Part shown: positions 45,421 to 52,679 of the stretch, piece after piece
How positions within the stretch are numbered: position 1 is the first letter of the stretch
How the letters are laid out: each line of letters starts with the position of its first letter
Origin: Terriglobia bacterium
GTDB lineage: Bacteria > Acidobacteriota > UBA6911
Direction: 5' to 3'
Length of the DNA stretch: 64,000 bases
Assembly (NCBI GenBank): GCA_020072565.1
Contig: JAIQGI010000048.1
Location: 1 to 64,000, forward strand
Translations under genes and position numbers: made by a program
Notes under the pieces: model-generated
Told to the model about the DNA's origin: nothing
What the model saw: the letters and a program-made list of their open reading frames with translations, nothing else
Databases searched by the model: none

Positions 45421-45871
45421 GATTTTGGATTTTGGAATTTGGATTTTGGATTTGTGGGATCGTTGATCCGGGCTCGCTCAAGATTGGTGACGGGAGATTC
45501 CAAATCCGCAATCCAAAATGCTTTTTTCGGCGGACTGCCCGAACTGAAAGCCGATATCGATTCCCTGAAGGAGGCCGTCGCCAAACTCGAGAAAGCGCTC
45601 CTGGAGAATGAATAGGATTTTGGATTTTGGAATTTGGATTTTGGATTTGTGGGATCGTTGATCCGGGCTTGCTCAAGATTGGTAACGGGAGATTCCAAAT
45701 CCGCAATCCAAAATGCCTTTTTCGGCAGACTGCCCGAACTGAAAGCCGATATCGATTCCCTGAAGGAGGCCGTCGCCAAACTCGAGAAGGCGCTCCTGGA
45801 GAATGAATAGGATTTTGGATTTTGGATTTTGGATTTGGGGGATCGTAGATCAGGGCGCGCTCAAGATTGTT
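45327..45871. repeat. 195-bp tandem triplication of the lpxD 3' end
   Basis: Three units start near 45327, 45522 and 45717, and the landmark GAATGAATAG recurs at 45411, 45606 and 45801, exactly 195 bases apart. Each unit contains the last 94 bases of lpxD including the TAG, the GATTTTGGATTTTGGAATTT stretch, a GATCGTTGATCCGGGC palindrome and ATTCCAAATCCGCAATCC. Only the first is joined to the lpxD reading frame. The third unit is broken at 45871 by another repeat and resumes at about 46036. Confidence 0.92.
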
Positions 45872-46035
45872 GATAATCACGAAATATGGTGACAGAAACA
45901 AAATTTCCCGCCCCGAAGGGGCGGAAAGAGAATAGCCCCGGGCGTGAGCCCGGGGTTGTGGGCAGGTGAAGAAGGAGCCCTGAAGGGGCGACCCATCCAT
46001 CCTCGGAATAGCGTCACTATAATATCTGGTCCTCA
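45872..46035. repeat. GATAATCA-type 164-bp repeat, intact copy
   Basis: Begins GATAATCACGAAATATGG and ends ATAATATCTGGTCCTCAA, with weakly complementary ends (GTGAC near the left against GTCAC near the right). The interior has hairpins CGCCCCGAAGGGGCG and CCCCGGGCGTGAGCCCGGGG. A second copy lies at 49971-50597, split by a 450-bp insertion. This copy interrupts the third lpxD tandem unit: CTCAAGATTG on the left and GTAACGGGAGATTCC on the right are continuous in unit 2. Confidence 0.88.
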
Positions 46036-46103
46036 AGAGTAACGGGAGATTCCAAATCCGCAATCCAAAATCCGCAATCCAAAATCAAGAGAGTTCCGAC
46101 CTG

Positions 46104-46838
46104 ATGTGTGATGTAGCCGAGCTCCAGCAAATCTGCCGCTCCGCGTTGCAGTCTTTTACCAGTTTCTTCGGTGACAAGGAAATTGTGGCGGAATTCTATC
46201 CCTACATCGGGCTGACGCACACGATCCGGCGCCGGGATTCGGCGTGGGTGATTCGCATCAGCGACCATTGCAGTCGGGCACCCCGGGCGGTTCTGGAAGC
46301 GATCGTCCTGCTGCTCGCGTGCAAGGTTTTGAGGAGAAAGCCCTCCTCCCAAGCGTTGCAGATATACGAACGTTTCCGTCAGGACCCGGAGGTCGAACGG
46401 CGTGTTCATGCGCGGCGCCGGCAACGAGGAAGGAAGCAGATCGGCGAGGCGCTGGGGAAATGCCATTCTCTTGCAGAGATCTATGGCGAGCTGAACCGGC
46501 TGTATTTCAACAATCAGGTGGAAATTCGAAAACTGGGTTGGGGAACCCGCAGAAGCTGGAACCGGCTGGGACACTACGATCCAGTCCATCACACGATCAC
46601 GATCAGCCCGGTCCTCGACACTCCCAATGTCCCCAAATCAGTCGTATCGTATCTGCTCTACCACGAGATGCTGCACACTCTGTTCAACGGAATCCCGACG
46701 ACCCAGAAGAAACGATACCACTCACGGGAGTTTAACCGGGCCGAAAGAGCCTTCCCCGACCATGCAGCAGTCAGGAGATTTCTGACCCGGTTCTGTCAGA
46801 CCCGCGGCAAAGGCGTGTTTGACCCGGATAATTCGTGA
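46104..46838 (+). CDS. SprT-like zinc metallopeptidase domain protein
   Basis: 244 residues. HEMLH at 187-191 (SYLLYHEMLHTLFNG) is a zinc-peptidase HExxH motif, followed by a downstream His/Glu-rich segment (YHSREFNRAERAFPDH) as in SprT-like/WLM proteins. The N-terminal half is basic and helical. The role is unknown; SprT-type domains often process DNA-protein crosslinks, but this family is not characterised. The last residues and TGA stop come from the end sequence of repeat copy E, so the original C-terminus may have been replaced. Confidence 0.72.
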   Translation: MCDVAELQQICRSALQSFTSFFGDKEIVAEFYPYIGLTHTIRRRDSAWVIRISDHCSRAPRAVLEAIVLLLACKVLRRKPSSQALQIYERFRQDPEVERRVHARRRQRGRKQIGEALGKCHSLAEIYGELNRLYFNNQVEIRKLGWGTRRSWNRLGHYDPVHHTITISPVLDTPNVPKSVVSYLLYHEMLHTLFNGIPTTQKKRYHSREFNRAERAFPDHAAVRRFLTRFCQTRGKGVFDPDNS

Positions 46839-47146
46839 ATGTGCGACCGAAATGCAGTTTTAGACGCGGAAAAACGCTGACCGCCGCCGACCATCCGATC
46901 CTGGTCAGCGTGTTGGAGCTTTTGCCGTCCTGCTTGCCCGGAACGGGCTGTCGAACGCTCGCATGACCAGAGGACCTGGTCCCAGACGAACACTCTGGAG
47001 CGCTCGACAGCCCGTTCCGGGCAAGCACGACCAGCGCGAAGCGCTGGCGCCTGCGGCGCGGCAAAAGTTCCTGTCCGCGTTTATCAGCGTCCAATTTTTT
47101 TGCTTTTCATCGGCGTGCGGTTCTGCTTCATGAATAGATCAGGTTA
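46820..47146 (-). repeat. Inverted-end dispersed repeat, copy E (long form)
   Basis: 327 bp in reverse orientation. The end GACCCGGATAATTCGTGAA overlaps the stop of the SprT-like gene, and the other end is TTCATGAATAGATCAGGTT. Besides the shared modules it carries an extra internal inverted repeat with 24-base arms at 46931-46954 and 47004-47027 (TGCTTGCCCGGAACGGGC). The same inner module is in copy G. With the following 140 bases it fills the gap to the next gene. Confidence 0.88.
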
Positions 47147-47172
47147 AAGCGGAATGAGCGGCCATGGAACAT

Positions 47173-47206
47173 GCGAAATGCACCAAACATTTTGCGTGCA
47201 TTTCGC
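47173..47206. promoter_or_regulatory. Inverted repeat upstream of the Cys-rich protein gene
   Basis: GCGAAATGCA at 47173-47182 pairs with TGCATTTCGC at 47197-47206, with a second weaker dyad (GTTTCGA...TCGAAAC) at about 47246-47272 nearer the gene. The region is AT-rich and is the only promoter space for the gene at 47289. It could be an operator or a transcript hairpin. Confidence 0.4.
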
Positions 47207-47288
47207 CTGTTTCATGGTTTCATTATTGTTGTGATATAAACTGTGTTTCGACATGGTTTGAAAATCGAAACAGAGAAGCGGAATCGCG

Positions 47289-47930
47289 ATGAAATGTATT
47301 GTATGCAACCAGCGGAAGGGCCGAAGATCCTGCCCGGCAAAGCAGGCGGCAATCTGCCCACAGTGCTGCGGCGAGAAGCGGATTCTCGAAATCGATTGCC
47401 CGGAGAGTTGTGAATATCTGAAGATCGGCAGGAATCACGAAGCCAACCAGGAGGGTTTGCGCCATTACCGTGCCGCCGATCCGTTGGAGCAGGGGAAAAG
47501 GGCCCGAATCCTGGCGGACTTCGAAATGGTGTTTGTCGACCTGCAGACGCTGATCGCGGCCGCGCGCCAGTCCATGCGCGATCTTACGGACGCGGACGTG
47601 GCGGAGGCGCTGGATTGCCTATTAAAGACGTTGCGCACGGAGGAACGCGGGGTGCTCTATGAGACGACTACAGGCAACCTGCGGGCGGATGGCCTGCGCA
47701 GGCAATTCAGCAGCTTGATCGAATCCTACCGTTACCCTAAGGAAGCCGACCATCCACGCATCCATCTGAAAGATGCCATCGAGTGCCTCGATGTGCTGCG
47801 GGCTGTGGTCGCGAGTCATGTGGAGGCCGGGCCGTCCTCGCTCAGCTTCGTCGAGTTTCTAGTTCGGCACCTGCCCCGGAGCGCCAGGGTCGGGCCGGCA
47901 CAGCCATCCATTATTATCCCGGGTCGATAG
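47289..47930 (+). CDS. Cys-rich zinc-finger protein of unknown function
   Basis: 213 residues. Eight cysteines lie in the first 41 residues: CIVC, SC, CPQCC and CPESCEYL (C3, C6, C15, C23, C26, C27, C37, C41), pointing to one or two bound zinc ions. The rest is helical and soluble with no membrane segment. I recognise the CPxSCxYL pattern from uncharacterised proteins in related bacteria but know of no function. AGAGAAG lies upstream of the ATG. It precedes the heptose kinase gene by 40 bases and may share its transcript. Confidence 0.75.
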   Translation: MKCIVCNQRKGRRSCPAKQAAICPQCCGEKRILEIDCPESCEYLKIGRNHEANQEGLRHYRAADPLEQGKRARILADFEMVFVDLQTLIAAARQSMRDLTDADVAEALDCLLKTLRTEERGVLYETTTGNLRADGLRRQFSSLIESYRYPKEADHPRIHLKDAIECLDVLRAVVASHVEAGPSSLSFVEFLVRHLPRSARVGPAQPSIIIPGR

Positions 47931-47969
47931 CAGCGGCCCCGCTTGCTGCGGAATGAGAGCGTTGAACCT

Positions 47970-48986
47970 ATGGTGCTGGCTCGATTCAATTGCCATCCGG
48001 GAAAGCTGGCCGCGGCGGTGGGCCGGTTCCGGAAAAAGAAAGTCCTGGTGCTCGGCGATGTCATGTTGGACCGGTTTGTCTGGGGCTCGGTCAGCCGCAT
48101 CAGCCCGGAAGCGCCGGTGCCGGTTGTCGAGATCCGGGAGGAAACGGCCTGCCTGGGTGGCGCCGCAAATGTAGCCGCCAACATCAGCAGCCTGGGCGGC
48201 GAACCCTTTCCGCTCACGATCGTGGGGAACGATGCGGAGGGCGAACAACTGCGCGCCGGGTTTCGTCAGCTCGGCGCGTCCGTGAGCGGAGTTCTGATCG
48301 ATAAGGACCGGGCAACCAGCGTCAAAACGCGCATCATCGCGCATCATCAGCAGGTGTGCCGCACCGACCGCGAGGACAGGAGCCCGCTCGCTCCGGAACT
48401 GCAGCGCCGAATCGTGGACTGGTTCCGGACCCACCTGGATGCTATGGATGCGGTGGTGGTCTCCGACTACGCCAAAGGATTCATCACGCTTTCGCTCCTG
48501 AAAAAGATCCTGCCCCTGGCCAAATCCGCCCAGAAAATCGTCTGCGTCGATCCCAAGTTGAGGAATCTTGCGGCCTATCGGCCTGCCACCGTGATTACCC
48601 CCAACCTTGCCGAAGCAGAGCGCGCCGCAGGAATAAACATAAGCGACGAGAAAACCCTGGTGCGGTCCGGCAAAAAAATCCTGCGGCAGACCGGGATCGA
48701 TCATCTGCTGGTAACACGAGGCGAGCACGGCATGGCTCTCTTCGAAGGGGATTCGAATTCGAAGGTGACACAAATCCCAACGCTTGCGCGTGAGGTGTTC
48801 GACGTCACCGGCGCCGGCGATACCGTCATTTCCACCCTTTGTCTCGGCCTGGTCAGCGGTCTGTCAATCCTGGAGGCCGCGATCCTGTCGAACATAGCGG
48901 CAGGCATTGTGGTCGGCAAGCTGGGCACGGCCTCGGTAACCCCCGAAGAACTGCTCTCCGGGATCCGTCAGATTTCTGAGCTCTGA
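47970..48986 (+). CDS. hldA: D-glycero-beta-D-manno-heptose-7-phosphate kinase (PfkB family)
   Basis: 338 residues. It matches the kinase half of HldE/RfaE: VLVLGDVMLDRFVWGSVSRISPEAPVPVV, CLGGAANVAANI, VVSDYAKGF, TPNLAEAE and the catalytic DVTGAGDT near residue 280. The adenylyltransferase half is missing, so this is the stand-alone HldA/RfaE1 type and needs a separate HldC. It supplies heptose for the LPS core, consistent with the family 9 glycosyltransferase 2 kb away. ATG 47970 is preferred; a TTG at 47943 is in frame. Confidence 0.9.
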   Translation: MVLARFNCHPGKLAAAVGRFRKKKVLVLGDVMLDRFVWGSVSRISPEAPVPVVEIREETACLGGAANVAANISSLGGEPFPLTIVGNDAEGEQLRAGFRQLGASVSGVLIDKDRATSVKTRIIAHHQQVCRTDREDRSPLAPELQRRIVDWFRTHLDAMDAVVVSDYAKGFITLSLLKKILPLAKSAQKIVCVDPKLRNLAAYRPATVITPNLAEAERAAGINISDEKTLVRSGKKILRQTGIDHLLVTRGEHGMALFEGDSNSKVTQIPTLAREVFDVTGAGDTVISTLCLGLVSGLSILEAAILSNIAAGIVVGKLGTASVTPEELLSGIRQISEL

Positions 48987-48996
48987 CTCCTTCGGC

Positions 48997-49197
48997 TTAA
49001 CCTGAATTATTCATAAAGCAGAAGCGCACGCCCGTGAAAAGCGACAAAATTGGACGCGGATCAGCGCGAGGCGCTGGCGCCTGCGGCGCGGCAAAAGCTC
49101 CTGCACGCCGACCAACACCGAACAGTCGGCGCCGGTCAGCGTTTTTCCGCGTCCAAAACTGCATTTTGGTCGCACATTCATGAATAATCCGGGTCAA
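48997..49197 (+). repeat. Inverted-end dispersed repeat, copy F
   Basis: 201 bp, left end TTAACCTGAATTATTCATAA, right end TTCATGAATAATCCGGGT. It has the same module order as copy D, but the right part carries the GCATTTTGGTCGCAC variant shared with copy B. It starts about ten bases after the heptose kinase stop and separates it from the convergent VIT gene. Confidence 0.9.
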
Positions 49198-49242
49198 TCG
49201 TCAATTCGTCGACCTCTGCGGAAGTCGGAGGTCGGAAGCCGA

Positions 49243-49938
49243 TTATGCGATGGCTCTGGCGATGGCGAACGCAGCAGCAGCAGCGAGGCCGCCTATTAAA
49301 GTTGTCTGGATTGAGCTGCGCAGAGGCTTCGCCCCAGTGAAGTGGCCTTTGATGTAGCCGAACAGCGCCAGCGCACCGATGGTGACTGCCACCGAGACAG
49401 TCAGCCCTGTCCCGACATTGGCCAGAAAAATATAGGGGCTGAGGGGAATAAGACCGCCGGCGATATATGCGCCGGCGATCGTGAGCCCGCTGGTCAGGGC
49501 GCGGGCGGGGTCCGGCTTTTCGAGGCCGAGTTCGAAACGCATCATGAAATCCACCCAGGCTTTGGGCTTGCGGGTCAGGGCGGCGACAATCGGTTCTGCT
49601 TCCTCTGCCGTCAGGCCGTATTTCTCGAGGACCTCGCGGACTTCATTCTGCTCATCCTCCGGGATCTCGCGAACCTCAAGATGTTCACGCGCCTCTTCGC
49701 TGGCATAATGTTCCGCGTCACTCCTGGCCGCGAGGTAGCCTCCCAATCCCATTGCGATCGAGCCGGCGGCGATTTCGGCGAAACCCGCAGTGACCACGAT
49801 GTTTGAGGCCGAGACTGCGCCCGACAGGCCGGCTGCCAGCGCGAAAGGAACCGTCAGTCCATCCGACATTCCGATCACAACATCCCTGACCGTTTCAGAA
49901 GCGGTGAAGTGACGCTCGACATGGGGAGTTTGTGGCAT
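49243..49938 (-). CDS. VIT1/CCC1-family iron/manganese transporter
   Basis: 231 residues. The N-terminal VVIGMSDGLTVPFALAAGLSGA and the second segment (AGFAEIAAGSIAMGLGGYLAARSDAEHY) are diagnostic of vacuolar iron transporter family proteins. A cytoplasmic acidic domain (EEAREHLEVREIPEDE) that binds metal lies between helices 2 and 3, and three more helices follow. It probably exports or sequesters Fe2+ or Mn2+ across the inner membrane. AGGAGGA precedes the ATG. Confidence 0.9.
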   Translation of the reverse strand: MPQTPHVERHFTASETVRDVVIGMSDGLTVPFALAAGLSGAVSASNIVVTAGFAEIAAGSIAMGLGGYLAARSDAEHYASEEAREHLEVREIPEDEQNEVREVLEKYGLTAEEAEPIVAALTRKPKAWVDFMMRFELGLEKPDPARALTSGLTIAGAYIAGGLIPLSPYIFLANVGTGLTVSVAVTIGALALFGYIKGHFTGAKPLRSSIQTTLIGGLAAAAAFAIARAIA

Positions 49939-49970
49939 AGTCCTCCTTGAGAATCAGTGATGAGCCATCT

Positions 49971-50050
49971 GATAATCATGAAATATAGTGACAGAAATAA
50001 GATTCCCCGCCTCGAAGGGGCAGAAATAGAATAGCACCGGGCGTGAGCCC
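49971..50050. repeat. GATAATCA-type repeat, second copy, left part
   Basis: GATAATCATGAAATATAGTG through CACCGGGCGTGAGCCC matches 45872-45955 with scattered differences. It stops inside the CCCCGGGCGTGAGCCCGGGG hairpin, exactly at the edge of the 450-bp cassette. The right part resumes at 50501. Confidence 0.88.
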
Positions 50051-50500
50051 CATAGGCGTTAACTCAAGGTAACACTCGCTGACGGACCTGGACGTGGACC
50101 TAGACTTGGACGTGGACTTGGACCTCGCCCCGGATGTTCTCATGCTCGGCACATTTTCGAGAGCATCCTAACGGCGGAGAGAAGGAGTTCGTCCGCTTCC
50201 TGACACTGCCCCGGCCCATGGCATAGAAGCGGCGCTGGTCCGGGCCAGTGCTCTTTCCTGATCCCTCGGTGATATTCAGCGGAATGGAAAGGGATGCACG
50301 GCGAAGCTGGTAGGACATAGCCGGGTATCGTGGCGGCAGACTGTCGGCAATTCCGGCTGCAAATGGCAAGAAGCGGACTGCGGCTTGATAAACATCGAGC
50401 TTGCGCAAGTTCACGCCCCACAAGATAGTCGAAGTCCAGGTCCAAGTCGAGGTCCAAGTCCACGTCCACGCAGAGGCGGGTAGTTAAGTTAACGCCTATG
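50051..50500. mobile_element. 450-bp cassette with 13-bp terminal inverted repeats and 12-bp target duplication
   Basis: The ends are CATAGGCGTTAAC (50051-50063) and its perfect complement GTTAACGCCTATG (50488-50500). The bases just outside are direct repeats GGGCGTGAGCCC (50039-50050 and 50501-50512), present once in the uninterrupted paralogue at 45872-46035. Inside are arrays of GGACNT hexamers on both flanks that are mutually complementary (50109-50127 with 50448-50466, 19 bp), enclosing a broken four-helix-bundle gene. No transposase is present, so mobility would need a factor in trans or a self-acting RNA/protein mechanism. Confidence 0.82.
50140..50423 (-). pseudogene. Four-helix-bundle (23S rRNA intervening-sequence-like) protein, frameshifted
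   Basis: On the - strand LRKLDVYQAAVRFLPFAAGIAD, AMSYQLRRASLSIPLNITEGSGK and RRFYAMGRGS match the IVP/avd-like four-helix family. After GRGS (about 50205) the frame fails, but the next frame continues QEADELLLSAVRMLSKM, the expected last helix, and stops at 50140-50142. A one-base indel explains this. There is no clear ATG; GTG or TTG near 50414-50423 may have been used. It is the only coding content of the 450-bp cassette. Confidence 0.75.
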
Positions 50501-50597
50501 GGGCGTGAGCCCGGGGTTGTGGGCAGGTGGAGAAGGAGCCCTGCAGGGGCGACACATCAATCCTTGGAATAGCGTCACTATAATATCTGGTCCTCAA
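50501..50597. repeat. GATAATCA-type repeat, second copy, right part
   Basis: GGGCGTGAGCCCGGGG through ATAATATCTGGTCCTCAA matches 45944-46035 closely. With 49971-50050 it reconstructs one complete 164-bp repeat once the cassette and one GGGCGTGAGCCC copy are removed. The last 50 bases before the glycosyltransferase stop (50601-50650) contain ACTCATGACCCATGACTC, similar to the rplL-rpoB repeat arms. Confidence 0.85.
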
Positions 50598-50650
50598 ATG
50601 ATTGATGAGCGCAAAATCATGCGACTTGCCGGTTCGGATATTCACACTCC

Positions 50651-51760
50651 TCACTCATGACCCATGACTCCTCGCTTGAGAAACCGATCGCACGCATCCA
50701 TGACTAATTCCACGGGTATGTCATCGATGCACCTTGGTGTGCCGAAGGCGGTACAGGTGTACCCGGGGCAGGGCATGCAGGGCAGCTCCAGCCCGACCGA
50801 TTCATACTCCGTTTCCCAGGGATGCCAGTCGCGATAGTCCGAGGAACCCCATACGACCACCAGAGGCCTGCCCAGCGCCGCGGCGGCATGGGTCGGCCCG
50901 CTGTCATTGCCGATGAACAGCCGACAACCCTCGATCAGGGAAAACAGCTCATCGAGTCCGAGGTCGGACCAGTAACGGTGCGCATAATGCGCGTTCCGGC
51001 CAATGTCGAGCAGAACTTGAGCTTCCCGGAGACCAGCGGTAAAAATCACAGGGAGCGCGTAGCGCTCATGCAGCCGGTCGGCCAGGCCGGCAAATTTTTC
51101 TTCCTTCCATTGCTTGGACGGCAGGGTCGCCGTCGGATGAATCACCAGATACCCGGAGGATCCGATCCCGGAGGAAACCAGGCGCTCCCTTATTCGGGCG
51201 CGCACACCATCGTCCAGAAACAGCTTCCCTCGTGGTCTTGCCGGTATGGGAAGATCCAGCCAACGCAGAAGCGTGAGCTGATCTTCCACGGTGTGAAGAT
51301 CAGAACGCTGCCACACGACCTGGGGGTTGGGGATCAGAGCGTTGTAGACCCAACCCTGGCGATATTTCTCCTGACCGATTCTGAGGCCGGCGCAGCTGGC
51401 AAGGGTAAAGAGCGACGATGTGGTGCCGCCGTGCAGATTGACCACTGCGGAGTACCGGCGCCTGCAGATTTCAAGGCAGGTACGGATGCGCGGCCATCCC
51501 TCTCCTTCCGGCACTTTCCGTGGCCTCAGGATCAGCGTTTCATGCACGGCCGGGTGCCTGGAAAACACGGCGGCGTACTGCGCCTCTACCAGCACATCGA
51601 TCTGCAGGTCGGGGCGCCACGCGTGGAGCGCTTCCAGCAGAGGCAGCGCGAGAATGGAGTCGCCCAAAGATCTCAGACGGATAATGAGGAGCCGCGGAAT
51701 GTGTTCCAGCTGCAGGCGCAGCGCGCGCATGCGTTCGGCGTGGGAAATCGAATTTGGCAA
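50651..51760 (-). CDS. Glycosyltransferase family 9 (ADP-heptose:LPS heptosyltransferase-like)
   Basis: 369 residues, GT-B fold. IPRLLIIRLRSLGDSILALPLLEAL at the N-terminus and LFIGNDSGPTHAAAALGRPLVVVWG in the C-terminal nucleotide-sugar-binding domain are diagnostic of WaaC/WaaF-type enzymes. It likely adds a heptose to the LPS core, consistent with a heptose kinase nearby. Start may be ATG 51760 or 51730 (MRALRLQLE). The last codons fall in a repeat-like ATGAGTCAT sequence. Confidence 0.88.
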   Translation of the reverse strand: MPNSISHAERMRALRLQLEHIPRLLIIRLRSLGDSILALPLLEALHAWRPDLQIDVLVEAQYAAVFSRHPAVHETLILRPRKVPEGEGWPRIRTCLEICRRRYSAVVNLHGGTTSSLFTLASCAGLRIGQEKYRQGWVYNALIPNPQVVWQRSDLHTVEDQLTLLRWLDLPIPARPRGKLFLDDGVRARIRERLVSSGIGSSGYLVIHPTATLPSKQWKEEKFAGLADRLHERYALPVIFTAGLREAQVLLDIGRNAHYAHRYWSDLGLDELFSLIEGCRLFIGNDSGPTHAAAALGRPLVVVWGSSDYRDWHPWETEYESVGLELPCMPCPGYTCTAFGTPRCIDDIPVELVMDACDRFLKRGVMGHE

Positions 51761-51858
51761 GATGAGCTGTCTTTCCTGTCAGGTCGCGAGATCAGAAAAA
51801 ATCCTCGCCAGGGAATTCACCGATGCCGGAGAAATCGGTGAATTCCGTGACTGGCGGG

Positions 51859-52050
51859 CTAACGCCTGGCCTGCTCCTCATCCTCTTCGATCTTTGCTTC
51901 ATCGATGAGCATCACCGGGATGTCATCGCGGATCGGATAGACACGATGACACTTGATGCACTTGAGCCCACTGCCGTCGGGCGTCAGACGAACTTCCTCC
52001 TTGCATAGGGGACAAGCCAGTATCTCGAGCAGTTCCTTACTGATGGCCAT
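51859..52050 (-). CDS. Trm112/YcaR-like zinc-ribbon protein
   Basis: 63 residues. The N-terminal LLEILACPLCKEEV and the later LKCIKCHRVYPIRDDIPVML supply the four zinc cysteines and the YPIRDxIPVML signature of the UPF0434/Trm112 family. Eukaryotic Trm112 activates methyltransferases; the bacterial role is unclear, often near lipid A genes. It lies 20 bases after plsY and is last in the yacG-plsY operon. Confidence 0.88.
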   Translation of the reverse strand: MAISKELLEILACPLCKEEVRLTPDGSGLKCIKCHRVYPIRDDIPVMLIDEAKIEEDEEQARR

Positions 52051-52070
52051 AAAGCCTCCAAATCATGCGG

Positions 52071-52679
52071 CTATCCTGAACGATCCCCGAGCGCAAATTT
52101 GTGCTCTTTGCCCGAAAGGAGCCGTCGGATGTTTTGATGATGCTTGGCAACGATGAGCGCCGACCCGATCACGGCCGACCAGAAGACAATGGAGGGCTTA
52201 TGATAAAGATAGACCCACAGCGGATATGCCGCCGTGGCCAGGATCGATGCCAGCGAGACATAGCGAGTCAAGGCGGTAGTCAGCAGGAACACGATCATGG
52301 TTGTTCCCGCGGCCGCCGGAGTAAGCGCCAGATAGGCACCGAATCCCACAGCGACTCCCTTGCCGCCTTTGAAGCCAAGGAAGACCGTAAAGACGTGACC
52401 CAGAATGGAAGCCACTGCGGCGGCAGCCTGCCAACGGACATCGCCGCCCAGCCACCCCGCTGCCACGACTGCCAGATAGCCCTTGCCCGCATCCATCAGG
52501 AAGGTGAGGATGCCGATCGCGCGGCTCTTGCGGAACACGTTCGTGGCGCCGATATTCCCGCTGCCGGCCTTGCGGATGTCCGCGCCGGTGGTAGTCTTCA
52601 CCAGCACGTAACCGAATGGGATGGAGCCAAGGAAGTAGCCCAGGATTGGGATCAGATATTCGGGTTTCATCGCCGTCAT
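52071..52679 (-). CDS. plsY: Acyl-phosphate glycerol-3-phosphate acyltransferase PlsY
   Basis: 202 residues with about five membrane segments. Three conserved loops are visible: GSIPFGYVLVK, SGNIGATNVFR with GKGYLAV, and GFKGGKGVAVGFG. PlsY makes lysophosphatidic acid from acyl-phosphate, the first step of phospholipid synthesis. The ATG at 52679 overlaps the thpR stop in ATGA; MKPEYLIPI at 52670 is an alternative start. Confidence 0.95.
   Translation of the reverse strand: MTAMKPEYLIPILGYFLGSIPFGYVLVKTTTGADIRKAGSGNIGATNVFRKSRAIGILTFLMDAGKGYLAVVAAGWLGGDVRWQAAAAVASILGHVFTVFLGFKGGKGVAVGFGAYLALTPAAAGTTMIVFLLTTALTRYVSLASILATAAYPLWVYLYHKPSIVFWSAVIGSALIVAKHHQNIRRLLSGKEHKFALGDRSG

Noticed and set aside
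45195-45779. Apparent - strand protein with 65-residue repeats
   Set aside because: It arises from the 195-bp tandem duplication, whose period is a multiple of three, read antisense to lpxD.
50140-50469. Alternative - strand open frame with a DLDLDL-type N-terminus in the cassette
   Set aside because: The Asp/Leu string is the translation of the GGACNT hexamer array; only its C-terminal part belongs to the four-helix protein, after a frameshift.
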